Assembly (NCBI RefSeq): GCF_035083965.1
Contig: NC_089735.1
Coordinates: forward strand, 6,226,001-6,290,000
DNA: 64,000 nucleotides
Source: Branchiostoma lanceolatum
Lineage: Eukaryota > Chordata > Leptocardii > Amphioxiformes > Branchiostomatidae
Direction of reading: 5' to 3'
Shown: positions 12,101 to 21,850 of the stretch, in pieces
Layout: every line of letters starts with the position of its first letter
How positions within the stretch are numbered: position 1 is the first letter of the stretch
Position numbers and translations under genes: made by a program
The notes under the pieces: generated by a model
What the model was told of the DNA's origin: nothing
The model's input: the letters and a program-made list of their open reading frames with translations, nothing else
Databases searched by the model: none

Positions 12101-15100
12101 TCTCAGACAAACAGGCTTCTCTGACAGCTATTACCTAAACCAGGGAAGACTGGCTGTCAGAAAACCCCATCAGAAAATGTTAGGACTAGGACTAGTAGGA
12201 GTTTCAACCCAAATATCTGCTTGGAGATTACTGTAATTTTTGTGGTGGCTTAATGTTTGCAATTTTTATGGTGATCATTTCAGTGCGAACTTAAAACCAC
12301 TTGTGTTTCCATTACTATTACTATACTATTAAGTATGTAAATATAAGCCCTATCATGAAATTACATGTATCTTTTAGCCATAGCGAACACTCCATTTTGT
12401 CCTTACTGCAAATCACTGCAAAGTTAAAGGCATTTACACTACATTTTTTGTCTTTTAAACGTTTACTGGCCATTTGTAACCATAATCATATTTACCAACA
12501 CTTTTACAAGTTTTAGATGTTTATGCCAAATATTCAACCCTTACTTATTTACAACATTACTACATACATTCAATCTTCCAAACACAAAGGCAGCCCATTT
12601 ATATTCCTACCATGTATCTACTGGGTTGTAGGTCACTGCCATAATTCTGACAAATGGGAGTCATTCTGGCCCTCCTCACCCCCTGTCCAGTTTATCACTC
12701 CCAGGTGATATATCTCGTTTGTAGTTTCATGGATGCCATTGCACTCGCCTTCAGTCACCATAGCTACTGACTGAACTGAATCTTGTAGCAGTCTTACAAC
12801 ATATCTCTAGAATCAATGGACATTAGTGTGCATTTGCAGTAAAGGCTGATGTTGAAGTTGATTCTAAGAGAAGCTGTAAGGCAAGTGGTTCATGGTCTTA
12901 AGCCCCCGTCTCAAGTACGAAATTCAGCTCGGCCGACGTGCTGGCGAGCTTCAAATGTGCATTTTCGGCCGAAGTACGGGCGATGTCCTGTCGATTACGC
13001 GGGCTTTGGGCGATTTTTAGAAATAAAAGTTGATCCAAATATTGGCCTTTTGCCAGGTTAGTCGATACTGACTTCGCCCATGTCCAAGAGATGGTACCAT
13101 CTCATGGGGGATTTTTAGTTTTTAGTGTTCGAAAGACGTCGCCCGAGATTTTCATTGGAAAATACGGTCGACGCTCGGGCGATTTTGAAATTCGGCGAGC
13201 TTTGGGCGATCTACAAAGTCGGCCGACGCTCGCATGAATTGTGACGCCGGCTTTAGCAGCGTGCGTAGTCCAGTGGGTAGTGACCCTGCCTCTGGACTGT
13301 GAATTTGAAGTCATGAGTTTGAATCTCGGCAGTGTTGCTCACCAGACATACACGCTACTGGAAAGGGTTGCAGTCCTCAAGAGAGCACAGTAGCCTACGT
13401 AGTCACCAGTCAAAGTATCTAGACATGTGAGGTTTTCAATAAGCTTTAAGACAGAAAATAACTGTCTACATGGACATATGGGATATTCCATGGCTGTACA
13501 TTGGTCATGATTTTTCAGACATTGTACATGTAGGTATGGCAAAGTCGGAACAATGCTGATTGGTTCATTTCATACCAGGTAAAGACATGTAAGTTTTCAT
13601 ACTGGTATCATAACCATTAATGGAGTTGTATGGACTTAAGAAAGTATGTTTTCATCCATTTGAGGCCATAAAGCTCTGATTTTTGGACGAAAGGGTGGAA
13701 ATTTTTGTCTGTCTACATGCTGTAATCTACCTGACATTGTGTATTTATCATTCTATGTACCTCAGAGTACATGTACCGAAGGGCACTGCACCACATTTGC
13801 ATGGTCGTCTATTTCTCTATTTTCTGTACCTCTACATAAAGATTCAGAAAAGTTTATGATACGATGACTGTATCATAAGATCTATCCTGGCTGCCTGCTA
13901 TTTTCTGTACCTCTACATAAAGATTCAGACAAGTGTATGATACAATGACTGTAGTGTAACATAAGATCTATACTGGCTGCCTGCCATCAGGGTTTCCAAT
14001 GATTGGTGTGTTACTTGATAAAGGTTTTCTGGATGTGTTGTTATGGACACCCTGTACTTATCATTAGTACATGGCAGGGCCAGCTGGTTTGTGCATTGAC
14101 TTCTGATGATTTGTAAATCAGACATTCACACATGGCATGTAATACACACTAAAACCATTCCTGTATGGAATGTGCAGGTCTCTAAACTGTTCCAAGCAGT
14201 TTTTGATTTTTTGTGGGGCTTCCTATTTTGTCTGGGTTTTCTTTATGTCGCCAAGCCAAATGAAGCATAAAAAAAGATAACAAAAACACCCAAAAATATG
14301 TCAAACCTCTGCTTGGAAAGCCAGTACCGTTACAGACAAAACCTGTCTACAAAATAAAATAAACGTGAGGTTAAGATGACAAAAGTTAAAATACAATGTG
14401 CGTAATTCATACAAGTTTGCAATTTTCAACATGATGCAAAATGTACCCGTGTGCATGTACAAAGGGTCCCTGTAATAGTCTACCTTTGTATTTTGAAAGT
14501 AAACAGAGAGCTGCCAGGGTAACTGTTTGTATCATGGTTACAGCGGCTTCTGTTATTCCCACAACAATTTTACATCTCCAGATCTAAAAGTTGCAAGAAA
14601 ATGCAATTAGAGACACATGATATGAGTAGTTTGAGCTTTGTTCTTTGTTAGTCTTTTCTTTTCTGGGCAAGGCTACATATGAATTATGATGTTTACATTT
14701 GCAGTACCCAGACATAATATGATGAAATGCATTACAAAGGATGTTCATTCAAAACCCTTTCCAAGAAAAACAATCGAAAGCTGAGGCAAATGCCCAGACA
14801 AAGAGCCAGCAAAACAAGGAAATTGTCCACACATGCATACACAAACATGGTGACGCACACAAGTGCCACAACACAGAACCACACCCTGTCTGTGTACATA
14901 AACAGATTATACCTGTAGCTAGGCTGCTGACGCAGTTGAGCAAAATGAGGGTATGAATCGAGAAGCCATAACGGGTGGTAATGGGAACTTCACTGTAGCT
15001 GCTACCGAGCAAGGTCGCAGGGATGATTGTTAGCAAACGTGTCTGGCCCACGCACAGAACAAGTCGTTAAGACACACATAAAATTTGTTTCATTTAATGG

Positions 15101-18100
15101 CAACTAGGGAATTAATGGCTTCATTCAAGGGATGACCAAAATGGACTTTCCAACAAGATTTGCATGGGGTGATAAAAGTAAAAGTTGTCAATGTAACAGT
15201 TATATTTCAAAGACAGACCTTTTGTATTTTGTCTATTTCTTTGTGGGATACCAAGCCTATCAGCTCACATTTGATTTACCTGCATAAAGGTGTTATGAAA
15301 TTTTCATTCTTTAATCATTAAATACCAACGATACGATTTAAACAAACAAAACCAGTTACCAACTATAGAATATATACACTGTACATAGTATATATTAACC
15401 ATAGACAAGAAACTATGGTGTGAAATGCTGTTTTGTTCTTGGCAATCTTTAAACAAACAGGAAAAAGTTAAATTTCAATTGAAAGTAGACAGCTGAAATG
15501 AGCCAAACAGGCTCGAGAGAATACATGTTGCACTACATAGAGGTTGCATGCAAAAGAAAACAATTTTAATCACTGACGAAAGGTAGTGCATGCTACCTGA
15601 AACATGACTGTTTCCAAAATTTATCGAGTTGCTTGAATAACTGTTACCTTGAGTATCTTATTACCTGGATGTTTAACCTTCATTGACGTATTCCATGTAA
15701 TGTTCTGTTGTGTGTCAACAACACATGATACAGGTGTGCTGGGGCGTACCTGGCACAACTTGTACCTGGCGGCTTCTATGAATCAGCACAATCTCACAGA
15801 AGGAAGTAAATGCTTGAATGGGCACAGGTGTCGACTCCAGATAAACAGCATATGTACCTAAAACCTGAAACTAGTATTAGCATTACCAGAGGAACCTTCT
15901 AAAAACCTATCAGCTGTTATGACTTTGTGTAAGGCATACAAGTGTGTGCCTCAGATAATTTTGACTTTTTGAGTGCTTTTGCATCCTTAACCTGCTTAAA
16001 AAAAGTTGAATGATACGAAGAAGAGGCTGTGAAGAAGACTTGTCATGTTTGTGAAACTGAAGTGCATTTTGACTTTTGTTAAAGCCCAAACATAGGTCTA
16101 TTGGTTCTTACAAAGGTCAACTACTTGCATATATGGAGTATTCAAATTAAGTATATACAGTACCTGCCACTTTGGAATAACAAAAAAGCATTACTAGTAG
16201 TAGTACAGTTTTTTTTGATCTGGGAAAAATATACGATTCACAATATAGAATTTCTTAATGTTACAGACATGTTTGTTGTATGTTCAAGAGGACAATCTTT
16301 GCAAAATCTTACGAGAAAGTCATTCCCATATATATATATATACCATAACACAGGAAGCCTAGAGTTGTATCGTGTCCACAAATACAACATGATAATTGAT
16401 ATTCAATATTGATTTGCTGGTAAACCTTCATACAAAGTGGAACCCACAAGAAGAAAGTATGGGCACAAACTACAACTATCAAGGACATGCAGCTTTGTCA
16501 TTCACGATTGTTGAACATGCTCTATACAGTCTGTCAAGCAAGGACGATCAAGATCACATATTTGTAACGGCATCCCATTAGCTGAGTTACAATGATTTAT
16601 CAAGGTTATTCTTCCCTTTGCATAATGCTTTTGTTATAGGCTTTTACAAGTTAAAAACAGTTTTATATTTTTTGGCATGCCAACACTGCAGTTAGAATCA
16701 AAGTTAAACATTCTCCGTACGTATGTCCTGATAACACAGAATTTATTGATTATGTGTAGGTGCATTGTTTTTTTGTACTACTTCAACTCTACAGAAAAAC
16801 ATCCAATTAGAAGATGGTCACCAAGGACAGTGCCAGCTATAGACCCACATGTAGACATTAATGCAGGGTGTTCATTTGTTCAATCAGTCCCTTGACTGTA
16901 GTGCCTAGTGGCAGCAAGTTTCCTTGCTGTTTCAGTAGCACCTATAATTTTACAGGGAGGGGTTGCAAGCCCTTCCTCGAACAAGGGACCCCATTTTACA
17001 TCCCTTCCGAAAGATGGGTGCAGCCCCAATCGAGAAGTCCTCCCCAGGATTCAACTGGGTTCGCACTGTCACAGGTAGCAATTATTTGCCAAAGAACCAG
17101 GAACTCAACTGTGAGGTTTCTACCATTTGAGCAACATGTATAGTGACATCCCTAATGCTGGGTGTTTGTATTTGGTTAAACTTGAATGATGGTGTTAGAA
17201 TGAGATCATAACCTAATACCTATACATAAAGTGATTTGGTTCCTATGTGCAGAATGATTTAAACAGAGGAGAAACCATAGTAAGAAAACAAAAGAGAAAC
17301 AGAAACTTGAGATGAATTTCAACCATGGAGCAGTTCTTCGACAGAACAATTCTAGAATGATACAAAATGTACCAGGATAGTACTAGGAACAGGAGGGGGT
17401 TCTAATTTACAATAGACCCCTTTCCAAATACCGCGGCCATTTTGAATCCAGGCCGAGCGCATGTGGTTCGAGCGCGGGAAAAGTCAACACCCGGTAAGAC
17501 CAAGCCAGCGGTAAGGCGTCCCCAATAGAAACCAGCGTTGAGTCATCTTCGGCGGCGAGATGTTCTCCTCCTCGGTGAAATCCATCCATATATTTGCATG
17601 GCACAAGTAGATGATATTGTTGTGGACACTTGGACTCGATATCGGCCAGTAAAATTGTGAATTTCTGCTCCTTTTCCACAGTTCCTGCCGGGATGTTGAA
17701 CGCGCGCTACGGTGATCGGATGCTAATATGTTTACACCGCGTGCTTGTAGTTTCCCTAATAACGTTAGCTAAATTCGAGAAAAATCCCACAAAACATACA
17801 CTTTTCGGGCTGGGATCCTTATAGCTACTTAGATAGACATATACAGAATTTTACCGGTTGTGACCGTAATTTTGGTCCATGCCAACGTCGCCTGGGAAAA
17901 CACGCGTTGAGAGGGGGTCGTGTGTTCTGTCTAGCCTTTCTTTCTTTTCTGTCTAACTTTTCCTTTCTTTCTTGTTACATCGCCCCGCATGGCGATATTT
18001 GACATTTCCGCTGAATGCAATCCCACAAAAAAAGACGTGTAGGCTTGAGCTTAAGGTCATTTTTGTTTAGTCTCTACCAGACTAACCGCGCCGGCTACGG

Positions 18101-21100
18101 GGAGATCATTTGCCGGGGACTTTGGCCATGGAGGGTTGCAATATTGGACCCCATCTCCATAGCCGACCCCCTTCATACATTTGACTCTATTTGGCCAATT
18201 GCTACTACTTTCCCAGCAACCCGTGGAGACTGGTAGAGTCTAATTCTGGTTAGGAATTTAGCAGAATTTCAGCGGCTTCTTTTGACGAGTTTTCTGAAAT
18301 ATCAAAACCTAAAGTACGTGAGTGAAGATGGAGTGTTTTCACTTTGCGCCGTAATATCTTAATTTCCGTCGGATGATATTACAGAAACGTGAAAATATAG
18401 GCTTGAGGGCTTTTCGAGTATAGAAATTTGACGAAACTTCGGTGGCTCCTTTGACTTTGACGATATTTTAGTGCCAAGATTTGTTTGATGAAGTTCGTGA
18501 GTGAAGCAGGGGGCGTGTTTTCTTTGTAGCGTTTCATTACATCACTTTTCGCGGAAATATTTTCGATTTCCACAGGATGAAACTCCACAAAAAAAAGGAA
18601 AAATATCGGCCTTAGGTCCTTCCCTCCTCAAGTCAATATTATCTAACGTTTTTTGGGTTCCATCCGGTCAACAGATATCTGAAATATTGCCGCGCAAAAT
18701 GATTTAAAGAAACGTCAGATACAGTGGAAAGCGCACCTTCACTCACGTACTTGGAGTCCGCAAGACTAAATTCTTGGAATCCGAAAAGATCGTCTAAAAG
18801 CCGCCGGAATGCTGCCAAATTTGTACCCAAAAGGACATTGAACTCAAGCCTATATCTTAATGTCTTTTTTGTGGGATTAAATTCAGCGGAAATGTCAGAT
18901 ATTGCTGAGCGAAGTCGATGTAACGCTGCACAGAAAACACGGCCCTCCCTCAAACTAATGTAATTTCAAGATGATGTTGGCATTGTCACGACAACCAAAA
19001 GGCCCAAGAGTCATACCTAAACTTAGCTACAAGGATCCCAGCCCGAAAAGTGTATGTTTTGTGGGATTTTTCTCGACTTAAGCTAACATTATTAGGGAAA
19101 CTACAAGCACGCGGTGTAAACATATAAGCATTCGATCACTGCAGCGCGCGTTCAACATCCCGGCAGGAACTGTGGAAAAGGAGCAGAAATTCACAATTTT
19201 ACTGGCCGACATCGAGTCCAAGTGTCCACAACAATATCATCTACTTGTGCCATGCAAATATATGGATGGATTTCACCGAGAAGGAGAACATCTCGCCGCC
19301 GAAGATGACTCAACGCTGGTTTCTATTGGGGACGCCTTACCGCTGGCTTGGTCTTACCGGGTGTTGACTTTTCCCGCGCTCGAACCACGTGCGCTCGGCC
19401 TGGATTCAAAATGGCCGCGGTATTTGGAAAGGGGTCTATTTACCAATGTTTGGGATTCACACACAGTGTAAGCACAAGATGCTTGTTTCCTGATCCTCTA
19501 TTTAGTATTATGAATATCACATTTTACACATACTACTGTTTGTTTCGGAAGAGTTTTCTCACCATAACTTCAAGTAATGGAAACCATTCAAAAGGCCTTA
19601 TAGTATACAGTACATTCACTGATCCTGGTTTGAAAGCTAGGCCATAATTAATACCTAAGGGAACTAAGGATAGCATCATCCCACTTTGGAACTTAATATT
19701 CTCCCATGGGAAGAGATGACCTCATAATCACCATGACTAGCCCCAGGGTACAGAACAACCTTGTAATTATGACTTAACAAGTCTTGGTTGAACTTGTACA
19801 GTAAGCTGGAAAATACCAGTACTGTTTGAATCATACGACCTAGACTGCTGGTAGTAAGAGTCACTACGCCTGCATAGACATTAGACACGATATGACATTC
19901 ATTTCCACAAGATTTAACCTAATGTTGCGCATAGAAAAAATGGATCGCCCAAAGGTCAACTAATCTAGATGTAGTACACCGGGACACTTTGTCAAGGTGT
20001 AGCAACAGTAACGTCAATTATGCTGTAGAATTAATTTTGAAATCCAAGGCAGTATCTCGTCTGTCTTTATCAAGCACACTGTAATCTGGCAGCAACAGAA
20101 AGCCAGGAAAAGTCGCCGTCCAGGCACTTAACTGAAGGAATTATACGGCTTAAACCATGATTCGCTTCTGCAGTTTCGTGATAACATTGTGTTTCGGTAT
20201 CATACTTTTCAGCTCGAATATACTGTCTAAGCAAGCTTACAAGGTCAACTTTAGCTTCAGACTTTGAACGGTATTGATGGTGCAGGGATCAAGTCTTTCT
20301 TACCTTAGAATTAATGAGGATGGATTCACTTAACATGTTCCACATTGAACTGATTGGTTTAGCATAATTTGCAACAGTATTCCATAACTGACAACTGTCA
20401 AAGCTGCAAAACAAGAACAAAGGCTACCGAGACGTTTCGCCGCCAAAATGTTACGCCACAAGGAATGTCAATGTTACGCTGCTACTTGTACACATGGGGT
20501 TCCGTTTAGGATTAGGGCAAAAATGTTTAAAATATGGATTTCAAACCTCAATGGCCTGGGCTAGAATCATGATGCACGAAGAATGATTTTTGTATGAATT
20601 TTGTGAGTCGTTCACATTGATGGTAAATTGTCCTGACAGCAAAACGTCCTGAAACCTAACAAAAAAGTCTCCTTCACATTTTAACTACTGTCCTTTCTGC
20701 TACCCTGAAAGTAAGTAAATGATAATTGATTTTGTAGGGTAGTAACCATAACACATCCTTCAAAATGATAATTCATGAGTCCTGCTCTTGGGCAAGTACC
20801 ATAAACATTTATAACACACCCACGCTGTTTACAGTCGTGACTCGTGGCACCTTCAGGAAATTGTCTGCCTTGAAACTCCAGGCATTTCCAAATCCCATGG
20901 ATCATGCATGTCTTACATATAACAGGGCTCGAAATACTGGGTGCATGATGTAAGTTGTACTTTAGTGCACCCAAATATGGAGCTGTGCACCTAATTTCTG
21001 ACTGTGGGTACACCGGTACACCTAGATGACTAGGCTTTATGTTTATCTGTTACGTATGTTAAGGTACTGTAATTGTAAACAGTATATCCTTGACACTCAA

Positions 21101-21657
21101 CTGTCAGAAAAGATAACAAAACCTATGTTGAAAATTTTTAAATTTCAGATTCAAGCTATGAAAAGAGAAAGTGTGATTTTGCTGCCATCCTACTTAATTC
21201 TATGTTGTGCACCCAACATTTGTCTATGCACCTATACCATTAGGTTCGGTACGCCAGCACGCCTATGATTATTTTTCCCAAAAATGAATTTTGAGCCCTG
21301 CATGTAGGATACCACCCCCCCCCCCACCTTCAAAGTGCTGTTGCAAAAATTATTAATCATCTTTTTAACGCAGAAATACGGGTTACACGTAACAATGGCT
21401 GTAGTTCTGGAGAAATAATTAGGCCTGCTGTTACAAAATGATGTTATTTGGTCCCTGTGGCTTGTAGATTTTGATAAAACATCGAAAAAACAAACCTACA
21501 CTGCCTGTTAGAACTTATAGCGGGTCACTAAACACATCATAACATACAACACGAAAGGAAGAAAAATGTTGTTCGTCCGTGTACTCACCCAAAATATCAC
21601 GTTGAAGCCAAAAACCAGGTACTTGACCAAGCAGCTCACTTCTGTGTCTCTGGCCAT
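151..21657 (-). CDS. TspanC8-type tetraspanin (3' end outside window)
   Basis: Four-pass membrane protein. TspanC8 tetraspanins (TSPAN5/10/14/15/17/33) escort ADAM10 out of the ER and steer its shedding activity. Six coding exons, all phase 0 with GT-AG borders: 21589-21657, 5463-5513, 4034-4177, 3196-3270, 2347-2442, 151-333; 206 residues visible. Start is ATG at 21657 (MARDTEVSC...). TM1 spans exons 1-2 (...FGFNVIFW / LAGGFILGIGLWAW), TM2 and the GCVGALREN loop are in exon 3, TM3 is in exon 4 (LGIIFFVELAVGVLGF). The large loop in exons 5-6 has CCG (148-150), CGVPFSCC and NTQCGYD, seven of the eight TspanC8 cysteines; the eighth, TM4 and the tail should lie left of base 1. Which vertebrate member it matches best cannot be decided here; it reads closest to TSPAN5/14/17. 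Confidence 0.93.
2941..3163. repeat. MITE with GCTGTCTCCAG / CTGGAGACAGC ends
   Basis: The ends are inverted: gctgtctccag at about 2943 and ctggagacagccc at about 3150. The interior is AT-rich with fragments such as CCGATTTCATGTGATGTGACATGG. Related copies with the same termini are seen near 31157-31319 and 49226-49371, and a diverged one near 41330-41520. It lies in the tetraspanin intron between exons 4 and 5. Confidence 0.6.
5047..5220. mobile_element. Tigger/pogo MITE, TA target duplication
   Basis: A 174-bp non-autonomous element begins TACAGTCAAACCTGT and ends ACAGGTTTGACTGTA, so it has perfect terminal inverted repeats flanked by TA. The termini match the left end of the full-length Tigger at 7462, which could supply transposase. 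It sits in tetraspanin intron 1 close to exon 2. Confidence 0.85.
7462..10569 (+). mobile_element. Tigger/pogo DNA transposon with intact transposase
   Basis: Left terminus: TA then CAGTCAAACCTGG at 7464, followed by repeated GACGACC/GACCAC subterminal motifs. Right side: the subterminal motif GTGGTCGTCTTAGAC at about 10553-10567 is immediately followed by TA, while the expected terminal AGGTTTGACTG is absent. The body carries a two-exon transposase. Transcription is antisense to the tetraspanin. The left end abuts a truncated copy (about 7350-7461) of a MITE family that also occurs at 34385 and 57724. Confidence 0.85.
8507..10281 (+). CDS. Tigger/CENP-B-like transposase, two exons
   Basis: Cut-and-paste transposase of the pogo/Tigger group, related to host TIGD and CENP-B proteins. 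Exon 1 is 8507-9653 and exon 2 is 9857-10281, with donor CAG/GTAAGTTT and acceptor TTTTTGTAG; the join keeps frame and gives 523 residues. Residues about 5-55 form the N-terminal helix-turn-helix (KTLTLGEKIEVIRRYEKG) and about 80-135 the second CENP-B DNA-binding domain. The DDE_1 catalytic domain carries D174 (YNMDESGLF), D280 (LLLLDNAPSHP) and D310 (LQPMDQGII), a DDD triad with 29 residues between the last two. Exon 2 encodes an acidic tail ending TKIDQFFKTK. No stops or frameshifts interrupt it, so this copy is young. It may still make active protein although its right terminus looks damaged. Confidence 0.9.
10740..11010 (-). repeat. tRNA-derived SINE family C, copy 1
   Basis: On the minus strand a B-box-like GGTTCAATCCTGG (10917-10930 region) is preceded by a degenerate A box, followed by a GC-rich body and a conserved region reading GAGGCACCTCCTCGA on the plus strand. 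The same arrangement recurs at about 16890-17155 and 60316-60505. Copies carry indels and are not tRNA genes. Confidence 0.6.
11050..11270. repeat. Diverged tandem duplication, about 110 bp per copy
   Basis: Two successive copies start near 11050 (gggcacaaggacatcccta) and 11161 (ggacacaaggacgtcccc). Both contain ATAAATGTTT, a CCCGCTC-CGACA core and end CCATAAATCT or TCATAAATCT. Divergence is high, so the duplication is old. Confidence 0.6.
12041..12230. mobile_element. MITE with TAATCTCCAAGCAGA inverted termini
   Basis: Perfect 15-bp terminal inverted repeats: TAATCTCCAAGCAGA at 12041-12055 and its complement at 12216-12230. There is no coding capacity. Related elements: 46075-46178, about 36690-36841, and a diverged one at about 14189-14322 (ends TTCCAAGCAG / CTGCTTGGAA). 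Confidence 0.75.
12901..13253. mobile_element. GC-rich MITE rich in GGCCGA/GGGCGA motifs
   Basis: The termini are imperfect inverted repeats: AGCCCCCGTC...CTCGGCCGACG on the left and CGGCCGACGCTCG...GACGCCGGCT on the right. The interior repeats GGGCGATTTT several times. Base composition differs sharply from the AT-rich intron. A SINE begins directly at its right end. Confidence 0.6.
13255..13400 (+). repeat. tRNA-derived SINE family A, copy 1
   Basis: The head carries a perfect Pol III A box TAGTCCAGTGG and a B-box-like GAGTTTGAATC. It is followed by a shared body, GCTCACC-GACAT-CACG-TACTGGAAAGGGTTGCAGTCCT. A second copy at 43431-43570 matches over head and body. It is not a functional tRNA: the stems do not pair. 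Confidence 0.7.
13815..13990. repeat. Tandem duplication of about 83 bp
   Basis: The segment starting TATTTTCTGTACCTCTAC at about 13819 is repeated from about 13902. Both copies run through AAAGATTCAGA, a TATGATAC-ATGACTGTA core and end CTGGCTGCCTGC. They differ by a few substitutions and a short insertion, so the duplication is fairly recent. Confidence 0.8.
16327..16345. repeat. (TA)n microsatellite
   Basis: A short run of alternating T and A follows TCCCA in tetraspanin intron 1. Confidence 0.8.
16890..17155 (-). repeat. tRNA-derived SINE family C, copy 2
   Basis: It shares with the copy at 10740 the segments TTTACAGGGAGG, CCCCATTTTAC, CCCAGGATTCAAC (complement of a B box) and GGAACTCAACTGTGAG, with different indels. 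Confidence 0.6.
17411..19440. mobile_element. Foldback-type element with about 420-bp terminal inverted repeats
   Basis: The arms 17411-17830 and 19021-19440 are near-identical inverted copies; outer ends read AATAGACCCCTTTCC and GGAAAGGGGTCTATT. Inside them a weaker second inverted pair (about 17990-18060 and 18836-18905, sharing TGACATTTCCGCTGAAT and ATCCCACAAAAAA) continues the palindrome. The centre has degenerate repeats of motifs like ATAGGCTTGAG and GTACGTGAGTGAAG. TTTAC occurs at both outer borders (17406-17410 and 19439-19443), a candidate 5-bp target duplication. There is no transposase; each arm holds the same open frame. The superfamily is not recognised. Confidence 0.75.
19120..19471 (+). 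other. Open reading frame carried in the foldback element's right arm
   Basis: From about 19120 the plus strand is open through RAFNIPAGTVEKEQKF, LLADIESKCPQQYHLL, KYMDGFHREGEHLAAEDD, ALPLAWSYRVL and DSKWPRYLERGL. The left arm carries the same frame on the minus strand (17407-17679) with changes E to G and H to R, and a stop farther upstream. I do not recognise the protein. It could be a captured host exon or chance openness of a GC-rich repeat. Confidence 0.35.
20923..21300. mobile_element. hAT-like MITE with CAGGGCTC termini
   Basis: The left end is CAGGGCTCGAAAT and the right end ATTTTGAGCCCTG, 11 of 13 bases inverted. The interior repeats GTGCACC-type motifs and is non-coding. CAGGG-type ends and possible short flanking repeats (CATATAA / CATGTAG, imperfect) suggest hAT, but the target duplication is not clear. 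Confidence 0.55.
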
Positions 21658-21850
21658 GGCTTGTAGCTTGGTCAGGAACCCATAAAACGTCAAAAAGAAG
21701 AGGAAAACGACGGCGATTTTCGCCCGAAAGGTTGACTCAGATCCTGCCTTTGCCGCTACTATTCATTCCTGGGAATGACTGAGTGCTGACGTCATCAACA
21801 TGATGAGCGCTGGCAAACGACAACAACAATGACACCGCAGACGAGTGCTA
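21658..21850 (-). promoter_or_regulatory. Proximal upstream region of the tetraspanin with CRE palindrome
   Basis: A perfect cAMP-response element TGACGTCA lies at 21787-21794, about 130 bp upstream of the tetraspanin ATG. The segment is richer in CpG than the surrounding intron and intergenic DNA (CGACGG, TTCGCCCG, GCCGCTAC). The transcription start is not visible; a 5' untranslated exon farther upstream is also possible. Confidence 0.45.

Larger units (their letters stand above)
5514..21588 (-). other. 16-kb first intron of the tetraspanin gene
   Basis: The intron separates the first coding exon (ends TTTTGG, donor GTGAGT) from exon 2 (acceptor TTTTACAG). I found no host coding exon on either strand. 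It holds a Tigger/pogo transposon, a foldback element, several MITEs, two SINE families and local duplications, listed separately. The remaining AT-rich sequence (for example 5.7-7.3, 14.4-16.8 and 19.5-20.9 kb) shows nothing I can name. Confidence 0.8.

Noticed and set aside
13255..13345. tRNA gene suggested by A and B boxes
   Set aside because: Acceptor and anticodon stems do not pair, and a second dispersed copy with a shared non-tRNA body (43431) marks it as a SINE. The other tRNA-like heads were rejected for the same reason.
21693..21693. Upstream extension of the tetraspanin start (TTG, 12 codons before the ATG)
   Set aside because: The extension has no ATG; the ATG at 21657 gives the N-terminal length usual for TspanC8 proteins.
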